DNA of 64,000 nucleotides. It comes from Sphingomonas sp. MA1305 (GTDB taxonomy: Bacteria; Pseudomonadota; Alphaproteobacteria; Sphingomonadales; Sphingomonadaceae). Numbering within the stretch: position 1 is the first letter of the stretch; each line of letters opens with the position of its first letter. Position numbers and translations under genes: made by a program. This document shows, piece after piece, positions 50,658 through 60,061 of the stretch. Under the pieces are notes generated by a model, which saw only the letters and a list, made by a program, of their open reading frames with translations, was not told the origin of the DNA and made no database searches. The stretch spans positions 124,001-188,000 of the forward strand of contig NZ_RCVT01000005.1 of assembly GCF_016107325.1 (NCBI RefSeq), given 5' to 3'.

Positions 50658-53600
50658 TCGCCAATCTCATGGCGCTCTCCGTCCGCGCACGCTGGGCGGT
50701 GCTCGCGCTGTTTCTCGTCGTCGCCGGCGTCGGCGTCTGGCAGCTCACCAAGCTGCCGATCGACGCCGTCCCCGACATCACCAACAAGCAGGTCCAGATC
50801 AACACGATCGATCCGCGGCTGTCGCCGGTCGAGATCGAGAAGCTGGTCACCTATCCGGTCGAAATCTCGCTGGCCGGCATTCCGGGCCTCGAGACGACGC
50901 GCTCGATCTCGCGCAACGGCTTCAGCCAAGTCACGGCGATCTTCACCGACAAGACGGACCTCTATTTCGCCCGCCAGCAGGTCGGCGAGCGGCTGCGCCA
51001 GGCGACCGATCGCCTCCCCGACGGGGTGCAACCGCAGATCGGACCGGTGACCACCGGTCTCGGCGAGATCCTCATGTACACGGTCGGCTACGCCAACCCG
51101 GACGGCAAGGGCGCCCGCAAGGTCGCGGGCCAGCCCGGCTGGCAGCCCGACGGCAGCTATCTCACCCCCGAGGGTGAGCGGCTCACCGATCCGGTCGCCA
51201 AGGCCGGCTACCTGCGCACGGTCCAGGACTGGATCGTCAGCCCGCAGCTGCGCGCGGTGCAGGGCGTCGCCGGCGTCGACTCGATCGGCGGCTTCGCGAA
51301 GACGTTCGTCGTCGAACCCGATCCGGTGAAGCTCTCCAGCTTCGGCATTTCCTATGCCGAGCTCGGGCAGGCGCTCGAGAACGCCAACCTCGCGGTCGGC
51401 GCGAACTATTACAACCGGGGCGGCGAGGCCTATCTGGTCCGCGTCGACTCCCGCGTGCGGACGGTCGACCAGATCCAGAACGCCGTCGCCGCGACCCGCG
51501 GCGGCGTGCCGATCACGATCGGACAGATCGCCAACGTGAAGATCGGCGGCGACCTGCGCACCGGTGCGGGAAGCCTGAACGGCCAGGAGGCCGTCATCGG
51601 CACCGTGCTGATGCTGATCGGCGAGAACAGCCGCATCGTTGCCGAAGACGCATCGAAGCGGCTCGACCAGATCGCCAAGTCGCTGCCGCCCGGCGTCCAG
51701 GTCAAGGTCGTGCTCGATCGCGCCAAGCTGGTGAGCGCGACCGTGGGCACGGTGGAGCGCAACCTGACCGAAGGCGCGATCCTCGTCGCCGTCTCGCTCT
51801 TCCTCCTGCTCGGCAACTGGCGGGCGGCACTGATCGCGGTGCTCGTGATCCCCTTCTCGTTCCTGATGATGGCGATGGGGATGAATGTCTTCGGTGTGCC
51901 CGGCAATCTGATGAGCCTCGGCGCGCTCGACTTCGGCCTGATCGTCGACGGCGCGGTGATCATCATCGAGAACTGCCTGGCACGCCTCGCCCATCGGCAG
52001 GAGCATGAGGGCAGGCTGCTCAGCCTGCGCGAACGGCTCGAGGAGACGATGCGGGCGGCGCAGGAGATGATCAAGCCGACCGTCTTCGGTCAGGCGATCA
52101 TCCTGCTCGCCTTCGCGCCGCTGCTCATGTTCACCGGCGTCGAGGGCAAGACGTTCTCGCCGATGGCGATCACCATCATGCTCGCCCTCGTGGCGGCGTT
52201 CGTGCTGGCGATCACGCTGGTCCCGGCGCTCGTCGCGATCCTAATCCGCGGCAAGGTCGCGGAGAAGGACGTGTGGCTCATCCGCAAGTCGAAGGAGCGG
52301 TATCTGCCGCTGCTCGACAAGGCGATCGCGAAGCCATGGCCGTTCATCCTCGGCGGCCTCGCCTTCTTCCTCGCGGCGATCCCGGCGTTCGGCCTGCTCG
52401 GCTCGGAATTCATCCCGCAGCTCGACGAGAAGAACCTGGCGCTCGCATCGACGCGCGTGCCGTCGGTGAGCCTCGAGCAGTCGCTGGCGATGCAGCGCGA
52501 GGTCGAGGCGGCGGTGAAGCAGTTGCCCGAGGTCGAGACGATGTTCTCGAAGACCGGCACCGCCGAGGTCGCGACCGATCCGATGCCGCCCAACGTCTCC
52601 GACGGTTTTGTCATTCTGAAGCCGCAGGAGGAGTGGCCCGACGGCGTCAAGACCAAGGCCGACGCCATCGCCCGGATCGAGAAGGCGGCGGGCGGACAGC
52701 TCGGCAACCTCTACGAGGTCAGCCAGCCGATCCAGCTGCGCTTCAACGAGCTGATCGCGGGTGTCCGCGGCGACGTCGCGATCAAGCTCTACGGCGACGA
52801 TCTCGATCTCATGTCACGGACCGCCAACGAGATGGTGCGGGTGCTGCAGGGCATCCCGGGCGCGGCGAGCGTCAAGGCCGACCAGGTCGGCGGCGCACCA
52901 ACGCTCGACATCAAGCTCGATCGCGCCGCGATCGCGCGGCTCGGCCTCACCGTCCGCGACGTCTCGGACACGATCGCGGCGGCGCTCGGCGGTCGCGAAT
53001 CCGGGCTCGTCTACGAAGGCGATCGCCGCTTCGACGTCACCGTGCGGGTGCCGGAGGCGACCCGGGCGAACCTCGACGACATCCGCTCGCTGCCGGTGCT
53101 CTTGCCGGCGGTCGAGGGGAGGCCGCGGTCGCAGGTGCCGCTCGCCCAGGTCGCGCAGATCCGGCTGACGGAAGGCCTGAACCAGGTCAGCCGCGAGAAC
53201 GGCAAGCGCCGCGTCGTCGTCCAGGTCAACCTCGCCGGTCGGGACGCCGGGTCGTTCGTCCAGGAGGCGCAGGCCAAGATCGGCCAGCTGAAGCTGCCGG
53301 CGGGCTATTACCTCGAATGGGGCGGGCAGTTCGAAAGCCTCGCCGCGGCGACGTCGCGTCTGTCGATCGTGGTGCCGCTTTGCTTCCTCGCGATCTTCGG
53401 GCTGCTCTATCTGGCGCTCGGCGGGTTCGGGCGAGCGGCGGCGGTGTTCCTGGCGGTGCCGCTCGGCCTTGCCGGCGGCGTCTTCACGCTGGCGCTCACC
53501 GGCATCAACTTCTCGGTATCGGCGGCGGTGGGGTTCATCTGCCTCGCGGGCGTCGCGGTGCTCAACGGGCTGGTCGTGATGACCGAGATCCGGCGGCGCA

Positions 53601-53902
53601 GCGAGGACGGGCTGCCGCTCGCCGAAGCGATCCGCGAGGGCATGCGCGAGAAGATGCGCGCGGTCGTGATGACCGGGTTCGTGCCGGCGATCGGCTTCGT
53701 GCCGATGGCGCTCGCGCACGGCACCGGCGCCGAGGTGCAGAAGCCGCTCGCAACGACCGTCATCGGCGGCCTGATCGCGGCGACGATCCTGACGCTCCTG
53801 GTGCTCCCGGCGATCGCGACCGTGGTCCTCGGCCGCTTCGGCGGCGCACAGGCCCGCGACGAGCGGCGGGACGGCGATGTGCCGGCGGAGGCCGGTGCAT
53901 GA
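50654..53902 (+). CDS. czcA: CzcA-like heavy-metal efflux RND pump
   Basis: The 1082-residue protein has the twelve-span RND layout, with the periplasmic porter domains after spans 1 and 7. The signature DFGLIVDGAVIIIEN at about residues 426-440 in span 4 is that of the heavy-metal (HME) class that moves Zn, Co, Cd. ATGA-coupled to the lipoprotein gene. It uses the proton gradient to export periplasmic metal through CzcB and CzcC. Length is normal; no break. Confidence 0.95.
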   Translation: MIANLMALSVRARWAVLALFLVVAGVGVWQLTKLPIDAVPDITNKQVQINTIDPRLSPVEIEKLVTYPVEISLAGIPGLETTRSISRNGFSQVTAIFTDKTDLYFARQQVGERLRQATDRLPDGVQPQIGPVTTGLGEILMYTVGYANPDGKGARKVAGQPGWQPDGSYLTPEGERLTDPVAKAGYLRTVQDWIVSPQLRAVQGVAGVDSIGGFAKTFVVEPDPVKLSSFGISYAELGQALENANLAVGANYYNRGGEAYLVRVDSRVRTVDQIQNAVAATRGGVPITIGQIANVKIGGDLRTGAGSLNGQEAVIGTVLMLIGENSRIVAEDASKRLDQIAKSLPPGVQVKVVLDRAKLVSATVGTVERNLTEGAILVAVSLFLLLGNWRAALIAVLVIPFSFLMMAMGMNVFGVPGNLMSLGALDFGLIVDGAVIIIENCLARLAHRQEHEGRLLSLRERLEETMRAAQEMIKPTVFGQAIILLAFAPLLMFTGVEGKTFSPMAITIMLALVAAFVLAITLVPALVAILIRGKVAEKDVWLIRKSKERYLPLLDKAIAKPWPFILGGLAFFLAAIPAFGLLGSEFIPQLDEKNLALASTRVPSVSLEQSLAMQREVEAAVKQLPEVETMFSKTGTAEVATDPMPPNVSDGFVILKPQEEWPDGVKTKADAIARIEKAAGGQLGNLYEVSQPIQLRFNELIAGVRGDVAIKLYGDDLDLMSRTANEMVRVLQGIPGAASVKADQVGGAPTLDIKLDRAAIARLGLTVRDVSDTIAAALGGRESGLVYEGDRRFDVTVRVPEATRANLDDIRSLPVLLPAVEGRPRSQVPLAQVAQIRLTEGLNQVSRENGKRRVVVQVNLAGRDAGSFVQEAQAKIGQLKLPAGYYLEWGGQFESLAAATSRLSIVVPLCFLAIFGLLYLALGGFGRAAAVFLAVPLGLAGGVFTLALTGINFSVSAAVGFICLAGVAVLNGLVVMTEIRRRSEDGLPLAEAIREGMREKMRAVVMTGFVPAIGFVPMALAHGTGAEVQKPLATTVIGGLIAATILTLLVLPAIATVVLGRFGGAQARDERRDGDVPAEAGA

Positions 53903-54121
53903 CCGCCTGCTGCCTCGTCGCCGACGCTGCGCGAACCCCATTCCCGGACGGCCCGGCATCGCTCCCCCTGGCGATGCGGCACGCCATACCCCCTGGCGTG
54001 CCGACGGCGGGCCGGTCGAGCTTCGGCTCGGCCGAATCCGCCGAGCCGACAATCGATCCGAAACGCTGCAGCCGGCCGCCGCAACCGCGCCGGCGCTCGG
54101 TTCCGATGGAGGAGAGACACT

Positions 54122-54337
54122 ATGGCACTCGTCAAATCGGTGATGGCCGGCACGGGAGCATCGCTGCTGGTCGCCAACGCCTTCCATGCCGAAGGGAGCG
54201 GCGACGGCGGTCCGCTGATGATCTCGGACTTTCAGGTCTTCGACCATCGGGTTTCCTGGTCGTGGCTCGTCTTCGCCGTCGTGACCGTCCTGGTCTGGCT
54301 GCTCGGCAAGGCGGTCAACCATTCGAGCATTCGATAA
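54122..54337 (+). CDS. Small membrane protein downstream of czcA
   Basis: The 71-residue protein has a weakly hydrophobic N-terminus (LVKSVMAGTGASLLVANAF) and a C-terminal span VSWSWLVFAVVTVLVWLLGKAV. A GGAGGAGAG site lies 6 nt before the ATG. Between czcA and this gene (53903-54121) I see no convincing gene or signal. It probably belongs to the czc transcript. Role unknown. Confidence 0.7.
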   Translation: MALVKSVMAGTGASLLVANAFHAEGSGDGGPLMISDFQVFDHRVSWSWLVFAVVTVLVWLLGKAVNHSSIR

Positions 54338-54353
54338 CGAGAGGAGAACGGCG

Positions 54354-54689
54354 ATGACGGCCGGGCACGCGCTGCTGCGCATCTACACCGACGAGACCGC
54401 TTATTGCGGCGATCGCAAGGTCTTCGAGATCGTCGCCGAGCGCGCGCGCGACGCGCGGCTCGCCGGGGCGACGGTCATCGAGGCGATGATCGGCTTCGGC
54501 CGGTCGGCGCACATGCATCGCCGCCATATCCTCGAGAACGATCGCTCGGTCGTCATCGAGCTGGTCGACCAGGAGGAACGCCTCCGCGCCTTCATGACGG
54601 ACCAGCGCGACCTCGCCGGCATCGGGCTGATGACGCTCGAACGGGTCGAAGTGATCGAAACGGGTGCGGCCCAGCCCGAGCACGCCTGA
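54354..54689 (+). CDS. DUF190 (PII-like) protein
   Basis: The 111-residue protein fits DUF190: LLRIYTDETAYCGDRKVFEIVAERARDARLAGATVIEAMIGFGRSAHMH and then RSVVIELVDQEERLRAFM. DUF190 proteins have a PII-like ferredoxin fold and occur next to ion channels and transporters such as CrcB, where they may act as nucleotide sensors. It lies 16 nt after the small membrane gene, with GAGAGGAG before its ATG. Confidence 0.88.
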   Translation: MTAGHALLRIYTDETAYCGDRKVFEIVAERARDARLAGATVIEAMIGFGRSAHMHRRHILENDRSVVIELVDQEERLRAFMTDQRDLAGIGLMTLERVEVIETGAAQPEHA

Positions 54690-54741
54690 CCCCCGCACGA
54701 ACCCGCTGCCGGCCACGCGCCGGCACCAGAAAGGACCGACC

Positions 54742-55092
54742 ATGACCGATACCGCCACGCCCGCACCGCGCCCGCAGGGGATGTTGTGCCCCCCCTGCAA
54801 GGTGGATCTGCTGCTCACCGAGCGGCAGGGCATCGAGATCGACTACTGCCCGACATGCCGCGGCGTGTGGCTTGACCGGGGCGAGCTGGACAAGATGATC
54901 GAGCGCAACGCCGACTATCAGGCGGCGGCGCCCCGCGCGGACGCGCCGCGCTATCCGTCGCTGCGCGACGCCGCGCCCGCGGGGCCGTGGGGCCAGCACG
55001 ACGAGCATCGCGGCTTCGGCCGGCACGGTGGCGACCGGCACGGCGGCGGTCATCGTCGCCGGGGCTTTCTCGGCGGTCTGTTCGACGACTGA
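54742..55092 (+). CDS. Zf-TFIIB-like zinc-ribbon protein
   Basis: The 116-residue protein has a zinc ribbon: MLCPPCKVDLLLTERQGIEIDYCPTCRGVWLDRGELDKMIE, the zf-TFIIB pattern CxxC...CxxCxGxWLDxGEL. A His/Gly-rich tail (HRGFGRHGGDRHGGGHRRR) follows. AAAGGA precedes ATG 54742. Its function is unknown; the His-rich tail fits a metal island. Confidence 0.88.
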   Translation: MTDTATPAPRPQGMLCPPCKVDLLLTERQGIEIDYCPTCRGVWLDRGELDKMIERNADYQAAAPRADAPRYPSLRDAAPAGPWGQHDEHRGFGRHGGDRHGGGHRRRGFLGGLFDD

Positions 55093-55104
55093 GGGGCCCG
55101 CGAA

Positions 55105-56640
55105 ATGACGCTCCCGACCGCAGCGCCGCGTTCCGCCGCCAACGACGATGGGCGGCGGCCGAGCATCTTTCGCGAGACGCCCGGCGCGTTCTGGCGCGTC
55201 GAGCAGGCGACGCGCGCGGCGATGATCGTCGATGCGGAGGACTATTTCACCCACCTGCGCGCGGCGATGCTGAAGGCGCGGCGCCGCATCGTGCTGGTCG
55301 GCTGGGACTTCGACGCCCGGATCGCGTTCGCCGGTGGGGGAGGGGACGGCGGGCCGGAGGCGATCGGGGAATTCATCACCTGGCTCGTGCGGCGGCGACC
55401 CGAGCTGCAGGTCCATATCCTGCGCTGGGATACCGGTACGCTGAAGGCGCTGTTCCACGCCGGCACCCTGCTCACCGTCCTGCGGTGGATCCGCGACCCG
55501 CAGATCCACCTGAAGCTCGACAGCCACCATCCCGTCGCCGGATCGCACCACCAGAAGGTGGTGGTGATCGACGACGACGTCGCCTTCTGCGGCGGGATCG
55601 ACATGACCCGTCGGCGCTGGGACTCTCGCGCTCACGCCGACCACGAGCCGCGCCGTCGCAATCCGGACGGCTCGCCTTACGGCCCCTGGCACGATGCGGC
55701 GATGGCGCTCGAGGGTCCCGCCGCCCGCGCACTCGGTGACATGAGCCGGGAGCGCTGGCGCGCCGCGGGAGGCAGGAAGCTCGAGCCGGTCGAGACCGGC
55801 GGCGACTGCTGGCCCGATGACCTGGCGCCCGACTTCCAGGACGTCGAGGTCGGCATTTCGCGAACGCTGCCGGCGATGCGCGATTGCGGTGCCGTCCACG
55901 AGATCGAGGAGCTGTACGTCGCCCTGATCGCGCGGGCGCGGCGGTGGATCTACGCCGAGAGCCAGTATTTCGCGTCACGGCGCATCGCCGAGGCGATCGC
56001 CCGCCGCCTCCACGAGGCGGACGGGCCCGAGGTGGTCATCGTCAACCCGATCACGGCGGACGGCTGGCTCGAGCCGATCGCGATGGATTCGGCGCGGGCA
56101 CGGCTCGTCGCGGCGCTGCGCGAGTGCGACCTTCACAATCGTTTCCGCATCTACCATCCGGTGACGGCAGCGGGCCGACCGATCTACGTCCATGCCAAGG
56201 TCATGGTGATTGACGACGAAATCCTTCGGGTGAGCTCGTCCAACTTCAACAATCGCTCGCTCCGGCTCGACACCGAATGCGACGTCACGCTCGATCCAGC
56301 GGGCGACGATCCTGCGGGTGCGTCGTCGATCCGACGGATCCGCAACGCGCTGCTCGCGGAGCATCTGGGAAGCGATCCTGCCACCGTCGAGGCGATCCTC
56401 TCGACGACGGGCTCACTGATCGTGACCATCGCCGGTCTGTCCAGCCGCGGACGTGGATTGCAGCCTTTCGAGCATGGCGAGCTGCCGGCGGTACAGCGCT
56501 GGCTCGCCGACACGAAGCTCCTCGATCCCGAGGGGCCGGCCGAGATGTTCGAGCCGCTCGCGCGCCGGACACCGCTGCTGAAACGGCTGCTGCACCGCCA
56601 CGATGGCGCGGGACCGCCCGGCGGGAGGGCGCGGTCATGA
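55105..56640 (+). CDS. Phospholipase D-like / cardiolipin synthase family protein
   Basis: The 511-residue protein has both HKD motifs: SHHQKVVVIDDDVAFCGGIDMT near residue 150 and VHAKVMVIDDEILRVSSSNFNNRSL near 362, with the usual downstream N/S residues. No signal peptide or membrane anchor at the N-terminus, so it resembles the soluble PLD-type bacterial proteins rather than classical Cls. It probably acts on phospholipids. Its stop overlaps a possible ATG of the next frame. Confidence 0.88.
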   Translation: MTLPTAAPRSAANDDGRRPSIFRETPGAFWRVEQATRAAMIVDAEDYFTHLRAAMLKARRRIVLVGWDFDARIAFAGGGGDGGPEAIGEFITWLVRRRPELQVHILRWDTGTLKALFHAGTLLTVLRWIRDPQIHLKLDSHHPVAGSHHQKVVVIDDDVAFCGGIDMTRRRWDSRAHADHEPRRRNPDGSPYGPWHDAAMALEGPAARALGDMSRERWRAAGGRKLEPVETGGDCWPDDLAPDFQDVEVGISRTLPAMRDCGAVHEIEELYVALIARARRWIYAESQYFASRRIAEAIARRLHEADGPEVVIVNPITADGWLEPIAMDSARARLVAALRECDLHNRFRIYHPVTAAGRPIYVHAKVMVIDDEILRVSSSNFNNRSLRLDTECDVTLDPAGDDPAGASSIRRIRNALLAEHLGSDPATVEAILSTTGSLIVTIAGLSSRGRGLQPFEHGELPAVQRWLADTKLLDPEGPAEMFEPLARRTPLLKRLLHRHDGAGPPGGRARS

Positions 56641-56792
56641 GCACCGGGCCGTTCCGCGGCGCCGCAGAGCATCCCATCGGGCACCGTCGACCGGATGCGT
56701 CGGCACACCGCGCCCGCGGCGACGAGGCCGACCGCCTCGGCCGGGCCACCGTCACCCCGTTTCGAGACAGCAACTTCCAGGGATCGCAGTCG

Positions 56793-57035
56793 ATGAAAGA
56801 CGAGCCGGCGAACGACGACAGCTTCGGCGAGACTGATGCCGCTTATTGGCGGCGCCGCGCCGCGCAGGAACGGGAGACCGCCGAACATGCGGAGACCCTC
56901 GCGGCCGCCAACGCACATCGCGCGATCGCGCAGCAATACGCGGCGCGGGCCGACGAACTCCGCTCGGAGACGACGGAGCCGGCCGGTCGGCGGCCGTCCG
57001 CGGCACCCGACCCAACCTCTGAGGCAGACGGGTAA
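56793..57035 (+). CDS. Small coiled-coil protein
   Basis: The 80-residue protein (MKDEPANDDSFGETDAAYWRRRAAQERETAEHAETLAA) is mostly one charged helix. AGGGA lies 9 nt before ATG 56793. An in-frame ATG at 56637, coupled to the PLD-like stop (ATGA), would give 132 residues, but the extra part is disordered and arginine-rich. The stop overlaps the ATG of the CDF gene (TAATG). Function unknown. Confidence 0.55.
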   Translation: MKDEPANDDSFGETDAAYWRRRAAQERETAEHAETLAAANAHRAIAQQYAARADELRSETTEPAGRRPSAAPDPTSEADG

Positions 57036-58000
57036 TGGCAGAGCACGCGCACGGTCACGACCACCACCGGGAAGACGGGCATGGGCATGGTCACGACCAC
57101 GCTGGACATGGCCACAGCCATGCCCCGGCGACCTTCGGCAAGGCCTTCGCGATCGGCACCGCCCTCAACGTCACCTTCGTGGTGGTCGAGGCGATCTACG
57201 GCGTCGCGGCGGGGTCGATGGCGCTCCTCGCCGACGCCGGACACAATCTCAGCGACGTGCTCGGGCTGCTCATCGCCTGGGGGGCGGCCACGCTCGGGCG
57301 GCGTCGCCCGCAGGGCCGCTACACCTACGGCTTCCGCAGCTCCTCGATCCTGGCCGCCTTCCTCAACGCGCTCCTGCTGCTGATCGCGATAACCGCGATC
57401 GCGGTCGAGGCGATCGGCCGGTTCGCCGACCCCGAGCCCGTCGCCGGCGGGACGGTGATGATCGTCGCGGCGATCGGCATCGTCGTCAACGGCATCACCG
57501 CGATGCTGTTCGCGAGCGGCCGGAAGGGCGATCTCAACATCCGTGGCGCCTTCCTGCACATGGCGGCGGACGCCGCGGTGTCAGCCGGCGTGGTGGTGGC
57601 GGGCTTCGTCATCCTGAAGACGGGGCTGACCTGGATCGATCCCGTGGTCAGCCTCCTGATCGTGGCGGTGGTCGCGATCGGGACCTGGGGGCTGCTGCGC
57701 GATTCGGTGAACATGAGCCTGCAGGCGGCGCCGCCGGGCATCGATCCCGACGAAATCGCCGCCTTCCTCCGCGCTCGCGACGGCGTCGCCCGCATCCACG
57801 ACCTGCACGTCTGGCCGATGAGCACGACCGAGACCGCGCTGACCGTCCACCTCCTCGTGCCGGACGGGTATCCCGGGGACGCCTTCACCGCCGCGGTCGC
57901 CGCCGACCTCGCGGAGCGGTTCGGGATCGACCACGCCACGATCCAGGTCGAGACCGACGCCGGCACGCCGTGCACGCTCGAATCCGATCAGGTCGTATGA
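57035..58000 (+). CDS. czcD: CDF family exporter with N-terminal His-rich region (CzcD-like)
   Basis: The 321-residue protein opens with a histidine-rich metal-collecting segment (HAHGHDHH, GHGHGHDHAGHGHSH) and has six spans with the CDF sites MALLADAGHNLSDVLGL and AFLHMAADAAVSAGVV, then a cytoplasmic domain with GVARIHDLHVWPMSTTETALTVHL. It exports zinc or related ions. It shares its first base with the end of the small gene upstream. This is one of three CDF proteins in the island. Confidence 0.93.
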   Translation: MAEHAHGHDHHREDGHGHGHDHAGHGHSHAPATFGKAFAIGTALNVTFVVVEAIYGVAAGSMALLADAGHNLSDVLGLLIAWGAATLGRRRPQGRYTYGFRSSSILAAFLNALLLLIAITAIAVEAIGRFADPEPVAGGTVMIVAAIGIVVNGITAMLFASGRKGDLNIRGAFLHMAADAAVSAGVVVAGFVILKTGLTWIDPVVSLLIVAVVAIGTWGLLRDSVNMSLQAAPPGIDPDEIAAFLRARDGVARIHDLHVWPMSTTETALTVHLLVPDGYPGDAFTAAVAADLAERFGIDHATIQVETDAGTPCTLESDQVV

Positions 58001-58012
58001 GGAGGATCGGCT

Positions 58013-58246
58013 GTGGAGCGGCCCCCATCGTCGCGGCGCAGATGGCGCGAGGAGGACGACGCGGACCTGCGCGCGCGGATTGGCCGGCGCCAGAAGATCG
58101 CCGACATCGCGCGGGAGATCGGGCGGACGGTCGATGCCGTCCGCGGGCGAGCGGCCCAACTCGGTCTCCAGCTGCCGTCGTCGCTGCGGCCATGGCGCCC
58201 CGGCGTGCCGCGCGGGCGCCGCACGCCCGGCGAGCCGGGTCCATGA
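58013..58246 (+). CDS. Small SANT/Myb-like helix-turn-helix protein
   Basis: The 77-residue basic protein starts at GTG 58013 behind GAGGAGG. The pattern RRRWREEDDADLRARI, then IADIAREIGRTVDAVRGRAAQLGL resembles SANT/GcrA-like DNA-binding helices. It overlaps nothing and sits between the CDF and SRPBCC genes. It may be a local regulator. No target visible. Confidence 0.6.
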   Translation: MERPPSSRRRWREEDDADLRARIGRRQKIADIAREIGRTVDAVRGRAAQLGLQLPSSLRPWRPGVPRGRRTPGEPGP

Positions 58247-58262
58247 TCGCGCGGGGTCGGTG

Positions 58263-58751
58263 ATGCCCGAATTCGTCAACACCGTGGTGCTGCAGGGCGC
58301 GCCGGTCCGGGTGTGGACCGCGTTGACCGACCGGGCGCAGCGCGACGCCTGGGGTCCGCTCGTCGACCTCGACGACACCGCGCGCGCGGGGCCGGCGCAC
58401 TGCGGCTGGGCGGTCAAGGGATTGGCCCGGCCGGTAAGGATGGCGGCGACGATCGACCGGTTCGAGAAGCCGGAGATCTTCGCCTGGTCGTGCGGTCTTC
58501 CCGGCGTCTACGTATTCACCGAGCTGTTCGAGCTCAGCGGCGACGACGGCGGCACCTCGATGATGCATTCGATTTCCGCGCGCGGGCTGCTGGGCCGCCT
58601 GCTCGGGCCGATGATCCTCAAGCGGATGCACAAGCTGATGCTGGAGAGCGACGAACGCCTCGAGAAATACCTGCGCTGGCGGATCGTGCGCGCCCCCGCG
58701 CGGGCCCAGCGCGCCGCCCGTCCGACGCGCCGTAAGGGAAAGACGCGATGA
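58263..58751 (+). CDS. SRPBCC (START-like) family protein, copy 1
   Basis: The 162-residue protein has the SRPBCC start EFVNTVVLQGAPVRVWTALTDRAQRDAWGPLVD and the ending GRLLGPMILKRMHKLMLESDERLEKYL. Such proteins have a hydrophobic ligand cavity. Its stop overlaps the ATG of the lipoprotein gene behind it (ATGA). The same pair occurs on the other strand at 63273-62423. Ligand unknown. Confidence 0.82.
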   Translation: MPEFVNTVVLQGAPVRVWTALTDRAQRDAWGPLVDLDDTARAGPAHCGWAVKGLARPVRMAATIDRFEKPEIFAWSCGLPGVYVFTELFELSGDDGGTSMMHSISARGLLGRLLGPMILKRMHKLMLESDERLEKYLRWRIVRAPARAQRAARPTRRKGKTR

Positions 58752-59125
58752 AGCGATCGACCATCGGTCTTGTCGTAGGTCTGGTGCCGGTCGCGGCACT
58801 ATCGGCCTGCTCGGAAAAGACGCCCGCCCCGCCGCCGACCGACCAGGAGATTCACAGCGCCGACAGCGGCGTTCCCTCCGGCCGGCTCGGGCGTCACGTC
58901 TACCGCTGCGACGACGGGTCCACGCTGCTCGTCGATTTCGCGGACAAGGGCCTCCAGCTCGATCTCCGCGTCGGCGAGGGCGGCAGGCCAAAGCGCTTCA
59001 CCGCGCCTCTCCAGGGTCTGCAATATGTGGGCGACGCGGGCGGCGTCGTCCTGCGCGGGACGCAGCTCGAGACCGACGGTCCCGAGCTCGGCAAGCGGAT
59101 CTGCCGGCGACAGGGGCGCGGGTGA
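58748..59125 (+). CDS. MliC-like lipoprotein, copy 1
   Basis: The 125-residue protein has a lipobox signal (LVPVAALSAC) and a domain beginning HVYRCDDGSTLLVDFADKGLQLDLR, like the MliC lysozyme-inhibitor fold with its Cys pair (RC ... ICRR). Coupled to the SRPBCC gene. Similar lipoproteins lie at 60062-60391 and, on the minus strand, at 62423-62770. Whether it binds lysozyme is untested. Confidence 0.75.
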   Translation: MKRSTIGLVVGLVPVAALSACSEKTPAPPPTDQEIHSADSGVPSGRLGRHVYRCDDGSTLLVDFADKGLQLDLRVGEGGRPKRFTAPLQGLQYVGDAGGVVLRGTQLETDGPELGKRICRRQGRG

Positions 59126-59147
59126 TGGCCGGACGGATCACCCGCCG

Positions 59148-60038
59148 ATGATCGTCGGCGCATCGCCGCGGCTGCGGCAGATCATCATCGAGGTGTGGAA
59201 GCCGCTGGCGGTGCTGTTCGTCTGGGACGTCGCCGTCACCGCCTTCCATCTGCTTACGACGTTCCGCGAACCGCCGCTGCCGATGACGCTGTTCGGCACC
59301 GCGCTCGCCCTGTTCCTCGGCTTCAGGACGAACGCCGCCTATGCGCGGTGGTGGGAGGCGCGGACGCTTTGGGGTGCGATGATCAACGCCTCGCGCTCGC
59401 TCGCGCGGCTGGCGCTGAGCCTGACCCGAAGCGGCACCGCCGAGGCTCTCGCATTTCGCGAGGCGGTCGTGCTGCGTCAGATCGCCTTCGTCCAGGCGAT
59501 GCGCTGCCAGCTGCGCGGCGAGGATCCGGTAGGTGAGATCGGGCGGCTCGCCGGCGACGAACTTGCAGCGCGGGCCGCCACACGCCGCGGGCCGGCGAAT
59601 GCGATGCTCGAAAGCATTTCCGCGGCCGCCGCGGATGAACTCGAGGCGGGCCGGATCAATCCGATCCAGCAGTCGATCGTCGAGCAGACGCTCACCGACA
59701 TCGCCAACGCGCAGGGCGGCATGGAGCGGATCAAGAACACGCCGCTGCCCAACGGCTTCCGGTTCTTCCCGAACTTCTTCACGCGCGTCTTCTGCGTGCT
59801 GGTGCCGATCGCGCTGGTCGAGAATCTCGGCATCGCCACGCCCGTCGGCTCGACCCTGATCGGCCTGGTCTTCCTGGCGGTGCTCAGCATCGGCGAGGAT
59901 CTCACCGATCCGTTCGCCAACTCGGTGCACGACGTGCCGCTGACCGCCATGTGCCGGACGATCGAGATCGACCTGCTGCAGTCGCTCGGGCGCGACGCCC
60001 CACCGCCGCTCAAGCCCGTCGAGGGGGTGTTGTGGTAG
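59148..60038 (+). CDS. Bestrophin-like (UPF0187) membrane protein
   Basis: The 296-residue protein shows the bacterial bestrophin pattern: VTAFHLLTTFREPPLPMTLFGTALALFLGFRTNAAYARWWEARTLWGAMINASRSLAR, a soluble middle part and NTPLPNGFRFFPNFFTRVFCVLVPIALVENLG, ending LSIGEDLTDPFANSVHDVPLTAMCRTIEIDL. Homologues form pentameric ion channels (cation-selective in Klebsiella). Start at ATG 59148; the ribosome site is weak. It lies between two lipoprotein genes. Confidence 0.88.
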   Translation: MIVGASPRLRQIIIEVWKPLAVLFVWDVAVTAFHLLTTFREPPLPMTLFGTALALFLGFRTNAAYARWWEARTLWGAMINASRSLARLALSLTRSGTAEALAFREAVVLRQIAFVQAMRCQLRGEDPVGEIGRLAGDELAARAATRRGPANAMLESISAAAADELEAGRINPIQQSIVEQTLTDIANAQGGMERIKNTPLPNGFRFFPNFFTRVFCVLVPIALVENLGIATPVGSTLIGLVFLAVLSIGEDLTDPFANSVHDVPLTAMCRTIEIDLLQSLGRDAPPPLKPVEGVLW

Positions 60039-60061
60039 GGTGGGGATCCGCTGCGAACGCG

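Noticed and set aside
53899..54357. Frame starting at the czcA stop (MTACCLVADAARTPFPDG...)
   Set aside because: It has no ribosome site of note, turns arginine-rich and overlaps the small membrane gene that has a good ribosome site.
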